Assembly: GCA_018401735.1 (NCBI GenBank)
Contig: JAGYKI010000021.1
Location: forward strand, 1 to 48,266
Direction of reading: 5' to 3'
DNA length: 48,266 nucleotides
Source: Schleiferiaceae bacterium
GTDB taxonomy: Bacteria > Bacteroidota > Bacteroidia > Flavobacteriales > Schleiferiaceae
Below, piece after piece: positions 1 through 8,755 of this stretch. Position 1 is the first letter of the stretch. Each line of letters starts with the position of its first letter. Both the position numbers and the translations under genes were made by a program. Under the pieces are notes generated by a model. It was not told where the DNA came from. It saw only the letters and a program-made list of their open reading frames with translations, and did no database searches.

Positions 1-146
1 GTGATTGGGTCTTGGGAATCCATTAAATTCCTACAGCTTAAAAGCGTGTAAAATGATTCTCAACAACCGTAAATTCCTGAAATATAAAACAGATCTTACA
101 AGAGGATTCCCACACCTAAGACATCAAGTCTTACCGCTATGCATTA

Positions 147-1043
147 ATGCGCTTACCAACGATGATTACATGTACACCCATGACCACAACAAGAGTGAAT
201 AAGGGCCATTACTACTACGGGGCGAGGTATTACGATCCGAAGGTGAGTGTGTGGTTGAGTGTTGACCCGTTGGCGGCCAAGTACCCTAGCCTTACCCCAT
301 ATAATTTTGTAAGAAATAATCCTATCAGTCTAGTTGACCCTAACGGTCTTTCAGCATGGAAACCCGATGGGGAAGGAGGGTTTATTGCAGAAGAAGGAGA
401 TAGTGAATGGTCTCTTTACCAACAGCATTTGAAAGGCCAAGGTTACACATGGGAAGAGACCAAAAGCCTAGTAAGGGATAATATTAATAATGGCTATACC
501 TCTTATGATAAAAGTGGGGTTGAGACAACCCGAATAAATCCTGGCAGCAGGGTTTGGGTTAACGATGTTAATAAAGGTTCTCAAAGTACTGCTCCAATGG
601 CAAGTCCAGCAGGAACTCCCCAGTTTAACTTTAAAGCAGGAGAAAAATACAACTTGAACGTAACAAATAAGGTTGCTTTTGATGCCGCTATTTTCAATCA
701 CAGTTCCATAACCATATCATATGATGGAGAAAGTATTAAGTCATCTGGGTTTGGGTTAGGTTTTGGAGCTGGCCCAACTGATGCGGGTATCTTTACTAAG
801 TTTCACTCTAGTGAAGTTGAGTTTTTCTCGGACATGAGTGGAAACTCTTTATTAGAAGTTTTTCAGCAAACAGGCTTAATAACTACAAGAGGCGGAGGGT
901 CAGCCATTCTTTACAATCAAATGACAGGCTATGATAGCCCCAACACCATGAACAGATTATGGCAAACAAATATGATTGGTCATGGATTATATATAGGTCT
1001 TGGTGGTGATAGGGGTGTGCCAAATTTTAAACCAATAAAGTAA
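147..1043 (+). CDS. RHS repeat-associated core domain protein, C-terminal tip only (probable toxin domain)
   Basis: The first recognisable part is the end of an RHS/YD-repeat core: YYYGARYYDP, then WLSVDPLAAKYP, then NPISLVDPNG at about residues 20-68. In RHS proteins the DPNG-type motif marks the junction with a variable C-terminal domain that is often a toxin. Here about 230 residues follow, Gly- and Asn-rich towards the end, which I do not recognise. The usual N-terminal shell of 1000 or more residues is missing: an in-frame stop (TAA at 117-119) lies only 30 bp before the first ATG. Another frame shows the RHS-like string YMYTHDH just upstream, so the 5' part looks decayed or rearranged. 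The start at 147 is therefore nominal. A small membrane protein gene begins 1 nt after the stop. RHS tip identity is firm; toxin activity is inference. Confidence 0.7.
   Translation: MRLPTMITCTPMTTTRVNKGHYYYGARYYDPKVSVWLSVDPLAAKYPSLTPYNFVRNNPISLVDPNGLSAWKPDGEGGFIAEEGDSEWSLYQQHLKGQGYTWEETKSLVRDNINNGYTSYDKSGVETTRINPGSRVWVNDVNKGSQSTAPMASPAGTPQFNFKAGEKYNLNVTNKVAFDAAIFNHSSITISYDGESIKSSGFGLGFGAGPTDAGIFTKFHSSEVEFFSDMSGNSLLEVFQQTGLITTRGGGSAILYNQMTGYDSPNTMNRLWQTNMIGHGLYIGLGGDRGVPNFKPIK
165..201 (+). pseudogene. Frame-shifted RHS remnant upstream of the tip
   Basis: In the frame one base ahead of the main tip reading frame, positions 165-200 encode DYMYTHDHN, which resembles the Y-x-x-DHLG segment that precedes the YYGARYYDP motif in intact RHS proteins, and it then meets a stop. 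This suggests that a longer RHS gene was broken by a small indel or by recombination near position 190. The stretch is short, so the call is tentative. Confidence 0.35.
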
Positions 1044-1044
1044 A

Positions 1045-1371
1045 ATGAAGTTAGTATCTAAGATTATTATTACAGCTTTTTATCTTATCCTATTGTTGTT
1101 TTCGATAGTTAATTTTTTTAGTGATGAATTTATCGTTTGGTACAATACCACACTAGGTGATTATGCCAGTTCAATTGACCTATCAGTCTTCGTAATTAAT
1201 ATGTTAATTGTTGTAGGGGTCATAATTTATATTTGGAGAAGTCTTGAAGCTAAACAATCAGAGAAAACTCTCTGGACGGTTCTGAGCATCTTTTTTCCTG
1301 TTGCTTTGATCATTTTTGTTTGGAGAGTAGCACCTACTGTCAGATCAGCGAAAGAGAATACACGTTATTAA
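1045..1371 (+). CDS. Small three-helix membrane protein, candidate immunity protein of the RHS tip
   Basis: This 108-residue protein has three hydrophobic segments at about residues 6-27, 46-65 and 77-94, and a basic C-terminal tail. I recognise no family. It starts 1 nt after the stop codon of the RHS tip and is followed directly by a strong terminator, so the two genes form one transcription unit. In polymorphic toxin loci the gene right after an RHS tip usually encodes the immunity protein, and integral membrane immunity proteins often go with toxins that act on membranes or in the periplasm. The role is inferred from position and topology only; the ORF itself is well supported by the tight coupling. 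Confidence 0.6.
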   Translation: MKLVSKIIITAFYLILLLFSIVNFFSDEFIVWYNTTLGDYASSIDLSVFVINMLIVVGVIIYIWRSLEAKQSEKTLWTVLSIFFPVALIIFVWRVAPTVRSAKENTRY

Positions 1372-1382
1372 AAGCAATCCAT

Positions 1383-1405
1383 CCCCGCCCCGTGCGGGGT
1401 TTTTT
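1383..1405 (+). terminator. Rho-independent terminator after the RHS tip pair
   Basis: CCCCGC (1383-1388) pairs with GCGGGG (1394-1399) across a 5-nt loop, and six T follow at once. It ends the RHS tip/membrane protein unit. Confidence 0.85.
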
Positions 1406-1725
1406 ATGAGGCGTAGGCCTGCTGGCCTTGAAGCCAGAGAGACAAGCCTATAAGAACTTAATTTCGGTCATAAACTACCTTTCCCCTGTTAATCCAATAC
1501 CCTACTTTACTTAATGAATGAACTATGAAGTTCTAACACTAAAGGCACTTAAGTAAATTATTACACCAATGAAAAATGGGTAATTAAAATGTTGAAGAAT
1601 GCACCCCAATGAAGCATTTGTTTCAGTATAGTTTCAGTAGATTTTGAGAAATCAATTATAAAATACTAGAATATAGAGACTTACAAAATTAGATTCGATT
1701 CTGCTCGGGGCTACAAAACTCGCCT
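1406..1725. other. Non-coding stretch between the RHS unit and dtd
   Basis: About 320 bp without a credible gene. It contains a small perfect hairpin, CTGGC (1422-1426) with GCCAG (1433-1437) and a 6-nt loop, and a short direct repeat GTTTCAGTA near 1620-1640. It is more A/T-rich than its surroundings. I see no gene, tRNA or insertion-sequence end in it. Confidence 0.5.
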
Positions 1726-2181
1726 TTAAACCCTATTCTTCGTATCTATCCACAGGCTAAAAGGTCCGTCGTTTACCAAGCTTACCGCCATGTGAGCGCC
1801 AAACTTTCCACTGCTTACTTTATCCTTTCCTAGAGTTTCTTGCAAGCGAAGAATACATTTTTCGTACATAGCTTCGGCTTCTGCGGGAGTAGCGGCATCG
1901 GTAAAGCTGGGACGAGTCCCTTTCTTAAGGCGCGCTTGTAAAGTAAATTGACTGATCACTAAAATTTCACCACTGATATCTTGGAGGGAAAGGTCAATCA
2001 AGCCTTCTTCATTATCGAAAATACGCAGTTTGATAATTTTCTGCACTAGCCACTCGAGGTCGCTTTCATCATCGTCTTTACCGATGCCCAAGAGCAGGCA
2101 AATGCCGCTTCCTATTTCGCCTACAATTTCGTCTTCTACCTTTACGGAAGATTCGCTGCAGCGTTGAATAAAAGCTTTCAA
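1726..2181 (-). CDS. dtd: D-aminoacyl-tRNA deacylase
   Basis: DTD removes D-amino acids (and glycine mischarged on tRNA-Ala) from tRNAs in the cytoplasm. The 151-residue length is typical. The two active-site signatures are present: SQFTL at residues 77-81, followed by KKGTRPSF, and the Gly-cisPro motif NDGPFS at 137-142 (many relatives have NDGPVT). The start is a TTG: there is no ATG nearby, and homologues begin exactly at the MKA-type N terminus encoded from this TTG. The codon overlaps the stop of the upstream lipoprotein phosphatase gene as TTGA, so translation is coupled. It is the last gene of the rsgA-phosphatase-dtd unit. Confidence 0.95.
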   Translation of the reverse strand: MKAFIQRCSESSVKVEDEIVGEIGSGICLLLGIGKDDDESDLEWLVQKIIKLRIFDNEEGLIDLSLQDISGEILVISQFTLQARLKKGTRPSFTDAATPAEAEAMYEKCILRLQETLGKDKVSSGKFGAHMAVSLVNDGPFSLWIDTKNRV

Positions 2182-2951
2182 TCTTTACTGTTTAGAACGG
2201 AGCGGTACCAAGCTAATTTATCTCCTTCGGAGGCCGATTTTAAAGTGTCGGGCAAGCGCGAAAAACTACCATACATAGGATTGGGTAAAAGGATGAAATG
2301 CTGCAGCATCGAATCGCGTAAAGCATAAGTTACTTCTTCGCTGAAATCGCCCAGTTGATCGCCAATTAGCAGGATAATACGCGCCTGTTCGTTTACTTGA
2401 GCGCGACGGGCAGTTTTATCCGAATCGTCGGTTTTTAATAAAACGTGGGCCGAATCGGCATTGGGCAAACTATGGGCCTGAAGATTGGCAATCGTAGCTC
2501 CTAAATTTTCTATAGAACGGTTCGAGATGTAAAATACTTCCACTCCCATCGAATCGGCAAAGTGAAGAAAACTTTTCGCACCGGGAATCAAATCGGCTTG
2601 CGCTTCACCCACCCAAGCACTCCAGCTGTCTTTAGAAAATGCACCGCCATTTTTCACCACGCGTGCTTCGTAAGGACTGTTATCTAAAACCGTTTCATCT
2701 AAATCTAAAACCACGGATTGTTTTGGTCCGTAGGCGTAAAGAAGACGGTTTACCATTAGTTTCCCTTTGGCTTGCTCGTAATTCTGTTCCAGTAGCCAGC
2801 GTGCTTCTTGCGATTTCTGTAGCCATAAGGTACTCATTATTAAGGCATCGCTGCTACGGCTTTCGCCAGATGGGTTCTTAGGACTGTTCTGGCAAGCGAC
2901 CAAAACTAGGGCACTAATTAGCGTAAATGTCTTTGCGAAAATGTTCTTCAT
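2178..2951 (-). CDS. Class C (HAD IIIB) acid phosphatase / 5'-nucleotidase-like lipoprotein, e(P4) family
   Basis: The 257-residue protein starts with a lipoprotein signal; the lipobox LVAC places the lipidated Cys at residue 20, so it is anchored in the cell envelope. The HAD motif I DLDETVLDN has its catalytic Asp pair at D83 and D85. Later motifs include FYISNRS (motif II-like) and the acidic GDQLGDF near the end. e(P4)-type enzymes dephosphorylate nucleoside monophosphates and NMN outside the inner membrane so that nucleosides can be imported. The gene overlaps the 3' end of rsgA by 38 bp and couples to dtd. Family is sure, exact substrate is not. Confidence 0.88.
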   Translation of the reverse strand: MKNIFAKTFTLISALVLVACQNSPKNPSGESRSSDALIMSTLWLQKSQEARWLLEQNYEQAKGKLMVNRLLYAYGPKQSVVLDLDETVLDNSPYEARVVKNGGAFSKDSWSAWVGEAQADLIPGAKSFLHFADSMGVEVFYISNRSIENLGATIANLQAHSLPNADSAHVLLKTDDSDKTARRAQVNEQARIILLIGDQLGDFSEEVTYALRDSMLQHFILLPNPMYGSFSRLPDTLKSASEGDKLAWYRSVLNSKD

Positions 2952-3867
2952 CGTTGTCTCCTTCTATAAAATTCAAATAACTCTCATAGCGCGTAAAAGC
3001 GAGTTTGTTTTCTTCTACTGCTTTTTTTACCACGCAGCCGGGTTCATGTTGGTGTAAGCAATTATGGAATTTACAGCCGCCCTTCAAGGCAAATATTTCG
3101 GGGAAATAATCGCCAATTTCACTGGGCTCCATATCTACCAAGCCAAAACCTCTAATGCCGGGGGTGTCAATTATATATCCGCCAAAAGGCAAGGGATGCA
3201 TCTCTGCAAAGGTGGTAGTGTGTTGCCCTTGGTTATGAGCCACCGATATGGCTTTGGTTTTTAGATCGAGGCTGGGGTCTAAAGCGTTTACCAAACTGCT
3301 TTTACCTACGCCACTGTGACCGCTTAATAGGGTAGTTTTACCCGCCATTAATTCTTTAAGCGCATCTATACCAATGCCTTTTGTGGCTGAACTTTCTAAA
3401 ACCGTATAGCCCGCTTGATTGTAAACAACTTTTAAAAACTCTAACTCATCCGCTTGCTCTTCTCCGTAAAGGTCAATCTTGTTAAAGACTAAAATGAAAG
3501 GAATATCGTAGGCTTCGGCGCTAATGGCAAAGCGATCGATAAAGCGCAGAGTTGTTTTGGGGAAGTCGAGCGTGGCAATAAGAATGGCCTGATCGATATT
3601 AGCAGCAATAATTTGGGTTTGCTTGGCCAGGTTCACCGATTTGCGAATAATATAGTTTTTGCGTTCCAAAAGCTTGGTAATATTTCCCTGTCTTACTTCA
3701 CCCTCTTGCGATTCAAACCATACGCGATCGCCTACGGCTACTGGGTTGGTGCTTTTAATGCCTTTCAGCCTAAGCTTGCCGCGGATGCGACATTGGTAAA
3801 TGCCATCTTCGGTACTTACCGCATACCAACTACCGGTAGATTTGATTACTATTCCTTCACCTTGCAT
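2914..3867 (-). CDS. rsgA: Ribosome small-subunit-dependent GTPase RsgA
   Basis: RsgA (YjeQ) checks late maturation of the 30S subunit and hydrolyses GTP when bound to it. The 317-residue protein shows an OB-fold N terminus (about 1-65), then a circularly permuted GTPase: G4 motif NKID at 129-132, G1 motif GHSGVGKSS at 183-191 and G3 DTPGI near 234. The zinc finger has ligands C265, C270, H272 and C278. ATG start at 3867. The gene leads a three-gene unit (rsgA, phosphatase, dtd) and has a promoter just upstream in the short gap to the divergent gldA. Confidence 0.97.
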   Translation of the reverse strand: MQGEGIVIKSTGSWYAVSTEDGIYQCRIRGKLRLKGIKSTNPVAVGDRVWFESQEGEVRQGNITKLLERKNYIIRKSVNLAKQTQIIAANIDQAILIATLDFPKTTLRFIDRFAISAEAYDIPFILVFNKIDLYGEEQADELEFLKVVYNQAGYTVLESSATKGIGIDALKELMAGKTTLLSGHSGVGKSSLVNALDPSLDLKTKAISVAHNQGQHTTTFAEMHPLPFGGYIIDTPGIRGFGLVDMEPSEIGDYFPEIFALKGGCKFHNCLHQHEPGCVVKKAVEENKLAFTRYESYLNFIEGDNDEEHFRKDIYAN

Positions 3868-3871
3868 TTTG

Positions 3872-3901
3872 CAAAGGTGCGCATTCCTGAGGCTTGAACA
3901 A
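3872..3901 (-). promoter_or_regulatory. Bacteroidota-type promoter for rsgA
   Basis: On the minus strand a TTG (3899-3901) lies 19 nt before CACCTTTG (3872-3879), one mismatch from the Bacteroidota -7 consensus TAnnTTTG. The box lies only 4 nt upstream of the rsgA ATG, so the transcript would have almost no leader. Confidence 0.55.
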
Positions 3902-3933
3902 AAGCTTTAACTTCGTCGCTCTAAAAAAATTAC

Positions 3934-4830
3934 ATGTCGATAGAGGTTAAGAATTTAACGAAGTTATACGGAGAGCAAAAAGCCTTAGATAATGTTAGCT
4001 TTTCTTTAGCGAAAGGAGAGATAGTAGGTTTCTTAGGTCCCAATGGAGCAGGGAAATCTACCATGATGAAAATTCTAACGGGTTACATTCCGCCTAGTGA
4101 GGGTGAGGCTTACGTAGGTGAGCTCGACGTGCAGTCGGAAGGAATTGAAGTGCGTAAAAAGGTGGGTTATCTGCCTGAGCACAATCCGCTTTATTTGGAA
4201 ATGTATGTAAAGGAATACTTGCTTTTTATTGCGGGCCTTTACGGAACGGATAAAGCGCAAGTGCCAATTATAATTGAAAAGGTGGGATTGGAACCCGAAA
4301 AGCATAAGAAATTAGGACAGCTGTCGAAAGGTTATCGCCAAAGAGCAGGTTTGGCAGCGGCGCTTATCCATGAGCCCGAAGTTTTAATTTTAGATGAGCC
4401 CACAACCGGTTTAGATGTAAATCAATTGGTAGAAATCCGTCAGTTAATTAAAGAAGCAGGCAAGAACAAAACTGTAATGTTAAGTACCCATATTATGCAA
4501 GAGGTGGAGTACTTATGCGACCGCGTGATTATTATCAATAAGGGTAAAATTGTAGCTGATCGTCCGATAGCTGATTTGCAAAACCTCAAACCTGAAGCGC
4601 AGTATCGAGTGGAGTTTGATAAAACTTTTACGAAAAGTGAGTTGCGTAAAATTACCGGTATCAGTAAAATTGTGGAAAACGGCAACAATCGTTGGTTACT
4701 GGAAGCCAAAGCCAGCGTAGACATGCGCGCGGCTATCTTCCAATTTGCCGTAGAAAACCAAGCGGCGGTTTTAGAAATGCAAAAACAGTCGCTTAGTTTA
4801 GAGGATATCTTTAAAGAGCTAACGAATTAG
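3934..4830 (+). CDS. gldA: Gliding motility ABC transporter ATP-binding protein GldA
   Basis: This is the ATPase subunit of the GldA-GldF-GldG ABC transporter linked to gliding in Bacteroidota; GldF and GldG are not in the window. The 298-residue protein has Walker A GPNGAGKS at 35-42, the ABC signature LSKGYRQR near 129, and Walker B LILDEPTTGLD near 149, with the switch His in STHIMQE. The signature is the LSKG form common in ABC-2 exporters rather than LSGGQ. A C-terminal domain of about 80 residues is typical of GldA. It stands alone as a single gene, with a terminator that overlaps its stop codon. Confidence 0.92.
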   Translation: MSIEVKNLTKLYGEQKALDNVSFSLAKGEIVGFLGPNGAGKSTMMKILTGYIPPSEGEAYVGELDVQSEGIEVRKKVGYLPEHNPLYLEMYVKEYLLFIAGLYGTDKAQVPIIIEKVGLEPEKHKKLGQLSKGYRQRAGLAAALIHEPEVLILDEPTTGLDVNQLVEIRQLIKEAGKNKTVMLSTHIMQEVEYLCDRVIIINKGKIVADRPIADLQNLKPEAQYRVEFDKTFTKSELRKITGISKIVENGNNRWLLEAKASVDMRAAIFQFAVENQAAVLEMQKQSLSLEDIFKELTN

Positions 4831-4846
4831 TTGGCTCTTATTTTTT
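4816..4846 (+). terminator. Terminator overlapping the gldA stop codon
   Basis: GAGCTAAC (4816-4823) pairs with GTTGGCTC (4830-4837) with one T-G wobble and a 6-nt loop, and TTATTTTTT follows. The stem covers the last gldA codons, and the T tract lies in the 3' end of the convergent der gene (stop at 4838). Confidence 0.75.
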
Positions 4847-6145
4847 ACGCATGTAAATTTCTATAGGAACGCCATTGAAATTAAAGTGCTCACGCAATTT
4901 GTTTTCTAGGAAGCGTTTGTAAGGATCCTTCACATACTGCGGTAAATTGGCGAAAAAGGCAAAAGCAGGCGAACGCGTGGGCAGCTGCGTACAGAATTTA
5001 ATTTTGAGAACCTTGCCTTTAGTAGAAGGAGGAGGATAAGCTTCAATTATGGGAAGCATCAATTCATTCAGCTTACTGGTAGGAATTCTTTGGCTGCGTC
5101 TTTCGTAAACCGCTACCGCTTCTTCTACCGCTTTGTAAATTCTTTGCTTGGATAGCACGCTCATGAAAATTACCGGTACATCGGTAAAAGGAGCAATGCG
5201 TGACTGAATCATTTCTTTAAACTCCTTGGCGGTATTGGTCTCTTTATCTTCAATCAGATCCCATTTATTCACCAATACTACGATGCCTTTGCGGTTGCGC
5301 TCGGCTAAAGAGAAGATGGCTAAATCTTGTCCTTCAAAACCGCGTTCAGCATCTACAATAATCAAGCAAATGTCCGAATCTTCAATGGCACGTACCGAAC
5401 GTAGTACCGAGTAAAACTCTAAGTTTTCGTGTACTTTAGATTTTTTACGGATACCCGCGGTATCCACTAAAATGAAATCTTTACCAAAAAGATTATAACG
5501 CGTATTAATCGCATCGCGAGTGGTGCCTGCTACATCGGTTACGATATTGCGATTAACACCAGTAATAGCATTTATAAAAGATGACTTTCCCGCATTGGGT
5601 CTGCCGATTACAGCAATTTTAGGAATGTCTAATTCTTCCTCTTCTTCTGTTATAGGAAGTTTTTCAATCAACGCGTCAAGCATTTCGCCTGTGCCGCCAC
5701 CATTGTTGGCAGAAATATTGAAAACTTCCCCTAATCCTAAGCTGTAAAATTCGGCCGATTGAGTTTGGCGCATGGCATTATCAACCTTATTGGCCACCAC
5801 CATTATGGGCTTTTTGGAAGGGCGTAACAAAGCGGCTACTTCCTCATCCATACCCGTAATGCCATCGTCGGCATCTACTAAGAAAAGGATAAGATTAGCC
5901 TCTTCGATGGCAATATTTACTTGCTTGCGAATTTCCCCTTCAAATACATCATCAGACCCCATGATATAACCACCGGTGTCGATAACTGAAAATTGGTGCC
6001 CTGCCCATTCTGCTTTGCCGTAAAGACGATCACGGGTTACCCCAGATACGGAATCAACAATGGCAGTGCGATTTTCGGTAAGTCGGTTGAATAAGGTGGA
6101 TTTGCCCACATTGGGTCTTCCTACAATGGCGATGATGTTGCCCAA
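4838..6145 (-). CDS. der: Ribosome biogenesis GTPase Der (EngA)
   Basis: Der is the double GTPase needed for 50S subunit assembly. The 435-residue protein has two tandem G domains: GRPNVGKS at 9-16 with DTGG, and GRPNAGKSS near 181 with DTAGI and NKWDL, followed by a KH-like C-terminal domain. The start is a TTG at 6145 (no ATG nearby; homologues start at the equivalent of this [11 protein letters not shown]). It is convergent with gldA with a 7-bp gap. A good Bacteroidota promoter lies about 20 bp upstream. Confidence 0.96.
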   Translation of the reverse strand: MGNIIAIVGRPNVGKSTLFNRLTENRTAIVDSVSGVTRDRLYGKAEWAGHQFSVIDTGGYIMGSDDVFEGEIRKQVNIAIEEANLILFLVDADDGITGMDEEVAALLRPSKKPIMVVANKVDNAMRQTQSAEFYSLGLGEVFNISANNGGGTGEMLDALIEKLPITEEEEELDIPKIAVIGRPNAGKSSFINAITGVNRNIVTDVAGTTRDAINTRYNLFGKDFILVDTAGIRKKSKVHENLEFYSVLRSVRAIEDSDICLIIVDAERGFEGQDLAIFSLAERNRKGIVVLVNKWDLIEDKETNTAKEFKEMIQSRIAPFTDVPVIFMSVLSKQRIYKAVEEAVAVYERRSQRIPTSKLNELMLPIIEAYPPPSTKGKVLKIKFCTQLPTRSPAFAFFANLPQYVKDPYKRFLENKLREHFNFNGVPIEIYMRKK

Positions 6146-6161
6146 AACTCTAAATTTTTTG

Positions 6162-6190
6162 CAAAGATAGACTATTCACGCGAGCAGCAA
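6162..6190 (-). promoter_or_regulatory. Promoter for der
   Basis: On the minus strand TTG (6188-6190) is followed after 18 nt by TATCTTTG (6162-6169), an exact match to the Bacteroidota -7 box TAnnTTTG. The TTG start codon of der begins 16 nt downstream of the box. Confidence 0.65.
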
Positions 6191-6226
6191 TTTTAATTTA
6201 TGAAAAGCAAAAATGTTAGACCCACT

Positions 6227-7177
6227 TCACTTAATATGGGTATCCATTAAATCTAATATTTCTGTATCAAGGGCTGATTCGAATTTACGGGCAAACAGTT
6301 TATTCTCGTTTTGCGATAAGAGTAGGGTTAAATCTTCTTTCTGAAAGCTTACCGGTAAGGGGACATTTTTCCTGCTCCAGTCTATAAAGTGCAAATTAGG
6401 TAAGGTTTTAATAGATTTATCCTCGTGCATTAGTTCCTTCAGGATGGTGTGAAAAAACTGCTCATCAGCGCAAAGCGTATACTGATAATACTGCTCGAGG
6501 TAGGCCCGGTTTGCTTGATAATAGCGGAAAATTTTTTGGGCCGTAGCCGTACTAAAACACCACCAATTTGTCCCTTTATGATGTTCTGTAAAGCGGCATT
6601 CTCGCGCGTTTATAATTTTACTTAGAAGCTCAGCCCGCTTTACTTTCCCCAATAGTAAGGCACTTAATACTTTCAACCAGTTTTTTAAAGAAGTGCCAAA
6701 GGGCGAAAGTAATATATAGTCTCCTCTCCGGTCGGAAAGATTGACCTTATATTTTGCGACGCGGTCATTAAAAAGCTTGGAGTTTTTATCAATAGGACTT
6801 AAGACATAATTAATAAAGTCATAATCTGCGTGAGTACTTAAGTAAGCATCAATGTCTTCTTTACTTTTTATGGGATAATCTTGTCCGCTTAAAAAAATAA
6901 TTGGCCCTTTATTTTGACTTTCAAGGGCTCTTTCTAGTAGATTAAGAGTAGCTTTAACTTGAGAGTAGTCACCCCAAATGCAGTTAACTCGCTCTTCGAT
7001 GAAAAACACATTATCTTGATGGATTAGACTTGTAAACGGCTTAATATCCGACTTTAAGTCTATGTGAATAAAAAACAGACTAGCGGAATCATCTAAAGTT
7101 TTTACCAGCCGCTGTAATTGCCCCGGCTCCTTATGAGCCATGATGATGTAATTTTTTACTAAGACACTTTTAGTCAT
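6227..7177 (-). CDS. GT14-type (core-2/I-branching family) glycosyltransferase
   Basis: The 316-residue protein matches the pattern of the beta-1,6-N-acetylglucosaminyltransferase family GT14: an N-terminal YIIMAHKEPGQLQ strand-helix, the acidic IHIDLKSD, then CIWGDYSQVKA, FLSGQDYPIKS near the middle, GTNWWCFS, and DEQFFHTIL with the likely catalytic Glu/Asp region. There is no signal peptide or membrane helix, so it probably works in the cytoplasm on a surface glycan or glycoprotein precursor. No other polysaccharide genes are near. The first ATG (7177) is used; a second Met follows at residue 13. Donor and acceptor cannot be read from the sequence. Confidence 0.82.
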   Translation of the reverse strand: MTKSVLVKNYIIMAHKEPGQLQRLVKTLDDSASLFFIHIDLKSDIKPFTSLIHQDNVFFIEERVNCIWGDYSQVKATLNLLERALESQNKGPIIFLSGQDYPIKSKEDIDAYLSTHADYDFINYVLSPIDKNSKLFNDRVAKYKVNLSDRRGDYILLSPFGTSLKNWLKVLSALLLGKVKRAELLSKIINARECRFTEHHKGTNWWCFSTATAQKIFRYYQANRAYLEQYYQYTLCADEQFFHTILKELMHEDKSIKTLPNLHFIDWSRKNVPLPVSFQKEDLTLLLSQNENKLFARKFESALDTEILDLMDTHIK

Positions 7178-7285
7178 AGGTTTTTTAGCGTTTCTCTAAG
7201 TAAAACGTACTAACTCCCTTTTCCAAGCTAATTACGATAGAATGATCTATAATCCGCATGCTAATGCTTGTTTTCGGCATAAAGC

Positions 7286-8077
7286 CTAAGTCATCAAATC
7301 TTCGGGAATCTCACAAATAGGTATGGGCAGCATTTTGTGCTTATTGGCGCGGTTGTACTTTTCGTAGATGCGCATCACTTCTGCTTCACGTCCCTGAAAA
7401 TCCTTGGGACTTTTATTTCGTTTTTCTTGTTCCATGGCCCATTCCAACTCAGGATATGTGGCTCCTAATTGGTCTTCATCGGTACGATCGTCGCCCCAAA
7501 GACCGTCGGTAGGAGGAGCTACTAAAATATCTTCAATTACGCCTAATTCTTTAGCGAGGGCATAAACTTCGGATTTGTAGAGATCCGCAATGGGGCTAAG
7601 GTCAACGCCACCATCGCCGTATTTGGTATAAAATCCCACGCCAAAATCTTCTACTTTATTGCCAGTTCCTACTACTAATTTTCCTTCTAAGGCGGCGAAG
7701 TAGTAGAGGGTAGTCATGCGTAAACGTGCGCGTGAATTTACCAGGCTCATATCCTTTGCTTCCGAACCAGGAACATTGGGAAGACTACCAATAAAATGGT
7801 CGAATACTGGGCTGAGGTCCACTTCAACACGACTAACATTAGAGAATTTTTTCTGCAAATTATCAATGTGCTGGCGGGCTCTGCTAACTTGGTTAGGGCT
7901 CTGGTATATAGGCATCTCCACGCAAGTGGTGGGAAAACCAGTAAGCGCGGCGAGGTAGGAGGTAAGGGCACTATCAATGCCGCCAGAAACGCCCACAATA
8001 TATCCTTTGGTACCCGATTTTTCTGTGTACGATTTCAACCAATTCACGATGTATTCGATGGTTTCTTGCTTTTTCAT
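7286..8077 (-). CDS. nadE: NAD(+) synthetase, ammonia-dependent
   Basis: NadE amidates nicotinic acid adenine dinucleotide to NAD+. The 263-residue protein has the N-type ATP pyrophosphatase loop SGGIDS at 31-36, and VVGTGNKVED followed by the GDGGVDLSPIADL segment that binds substrate. It lacks the fused N-terminal glutaminase domain, so it should use free ammonia. ATG start at 8077; the outer-membrane protein gene ends 11 bp upstream in the same orientation. nadE close to gldB/gldC is a plausible conserved Bacteroidota neighbourhood. Confidence 0.96.
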   Translation of the reverse strand: MKKQETIEYIVNWLKSYTEKSGTKGYIVGVSGGIDSALTSYLAALTGFPTTCVEMPIYQSPNQVSRARQHIDNLQKKFSNVSRVEVDLSPVFDHFIGSLPNVPGSEAKDMSLVNSRARLRMTTLYYFAALEGKLVVGTGNKVEDFGVGFYTKYGDGGVDLSPIADLYKSEVYALAKELGVIEDILVAPPTDGLWGDDRTDEDQLGATYPELEWAMEQEKRNKSPKDFQGREAEVMRIYEKYNRANKHKMLPIPICEIPEDLMT

Positions 8078-8088
8078 GGCGACGCGCT

Positions 8089-8712
8089 TTAGAATAATAT
8101 GCCTACAGTAACAGAAATATAATCGAAGCGGTAGAGCGATTGTTCATTTAAACGGGGATCTTCATCGCTTAGCAGATTGTTGGTTAATGCGCGGTGATAC
8201 TGTAAACGGGCTAAAGCTTTAGTGCCGCCACCAAGATCATATTCCCAGCCTAGACCAATGCGAAATGTGGCATCAAAAAGACTAATTAAACTTGAGTTTT
8301 CAAAAAAACGTCCCGGTTCCCAACTTACCTCTTCGCCCGTTTCAAAGCCTAGGGCAAAACCCATTTCTGCAAAATAAGTATTGTAGCCAAATTGTCGCGT
8401 TCGCATTTTAATTTGGATGGGAATCTGAATGAAATTGGCACGGTAACTTGCAGTAGTATCGTTAAGATTTAAAGAACCACCGCGCCGTACAAATTCGAAG
8501 CCTGAAGTGAAGGAGTAGCGCTCGGTAAAATTATACTCGGCTAAAGCGCCAAAACCAAAGGTGAGAGCGGAGCCGCCGCTGGCATTAGTTTGATTGGTGT
8601 TAAGGTAACTTATCTGGCTCGAGCCTATAACTCCTAATTGAAATTTGCGATCTTGCCCCGAGCTTAGACCAACAATTAGAAACACAAAAAGACCAGTGAT
8701 ACTTAAGCGCAT
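8089..8712 (-). CDS. Outer-membrane beta-barrel protein (PorT-family type)
   Basis: A 207-residue protein with a signal peptide (MRLSITGLFVFLIVGLSSG, then Q) and alternating amphipathic strands ending in a C-terminal Phe (SVTVGILF), as expected of an eight-stranded barrel of the PF13568-like PorT family. The reading frame extends 8 codons further upstream, but the ATG at 8712 gives a clean signal peptide. It lies between nadE and the divergent gldB with a 43-bp gap, so the two divergent promoters must be nearly superimposed. It is not necessarily the T9SS protein PorT itself; family level only. Confidence 0.75.
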   Translation of the reverse strand: MRLSITGLFVFLIVGLSSGQDRKFQLGVIGSSQISYLNTNQTNASGGSALTFGFGALAEYNFTERYSFTSGFEFVRRGGSLNLNDTTASYRANFIQIPIQIKMRTRQFGYNTYFAEMGFALGFETGEEVSWEPGRFFENSSLISLFDATFRIGLGWEYDLGGGTKALARLQYHRALTNNLLSDEDPRLNEQSLYRFDYISVTVGILF

Positions 8713-8755
8713 GTTTAAAAATTTAAATTCGAACAAAATTAAGACCCTTAAAAGA

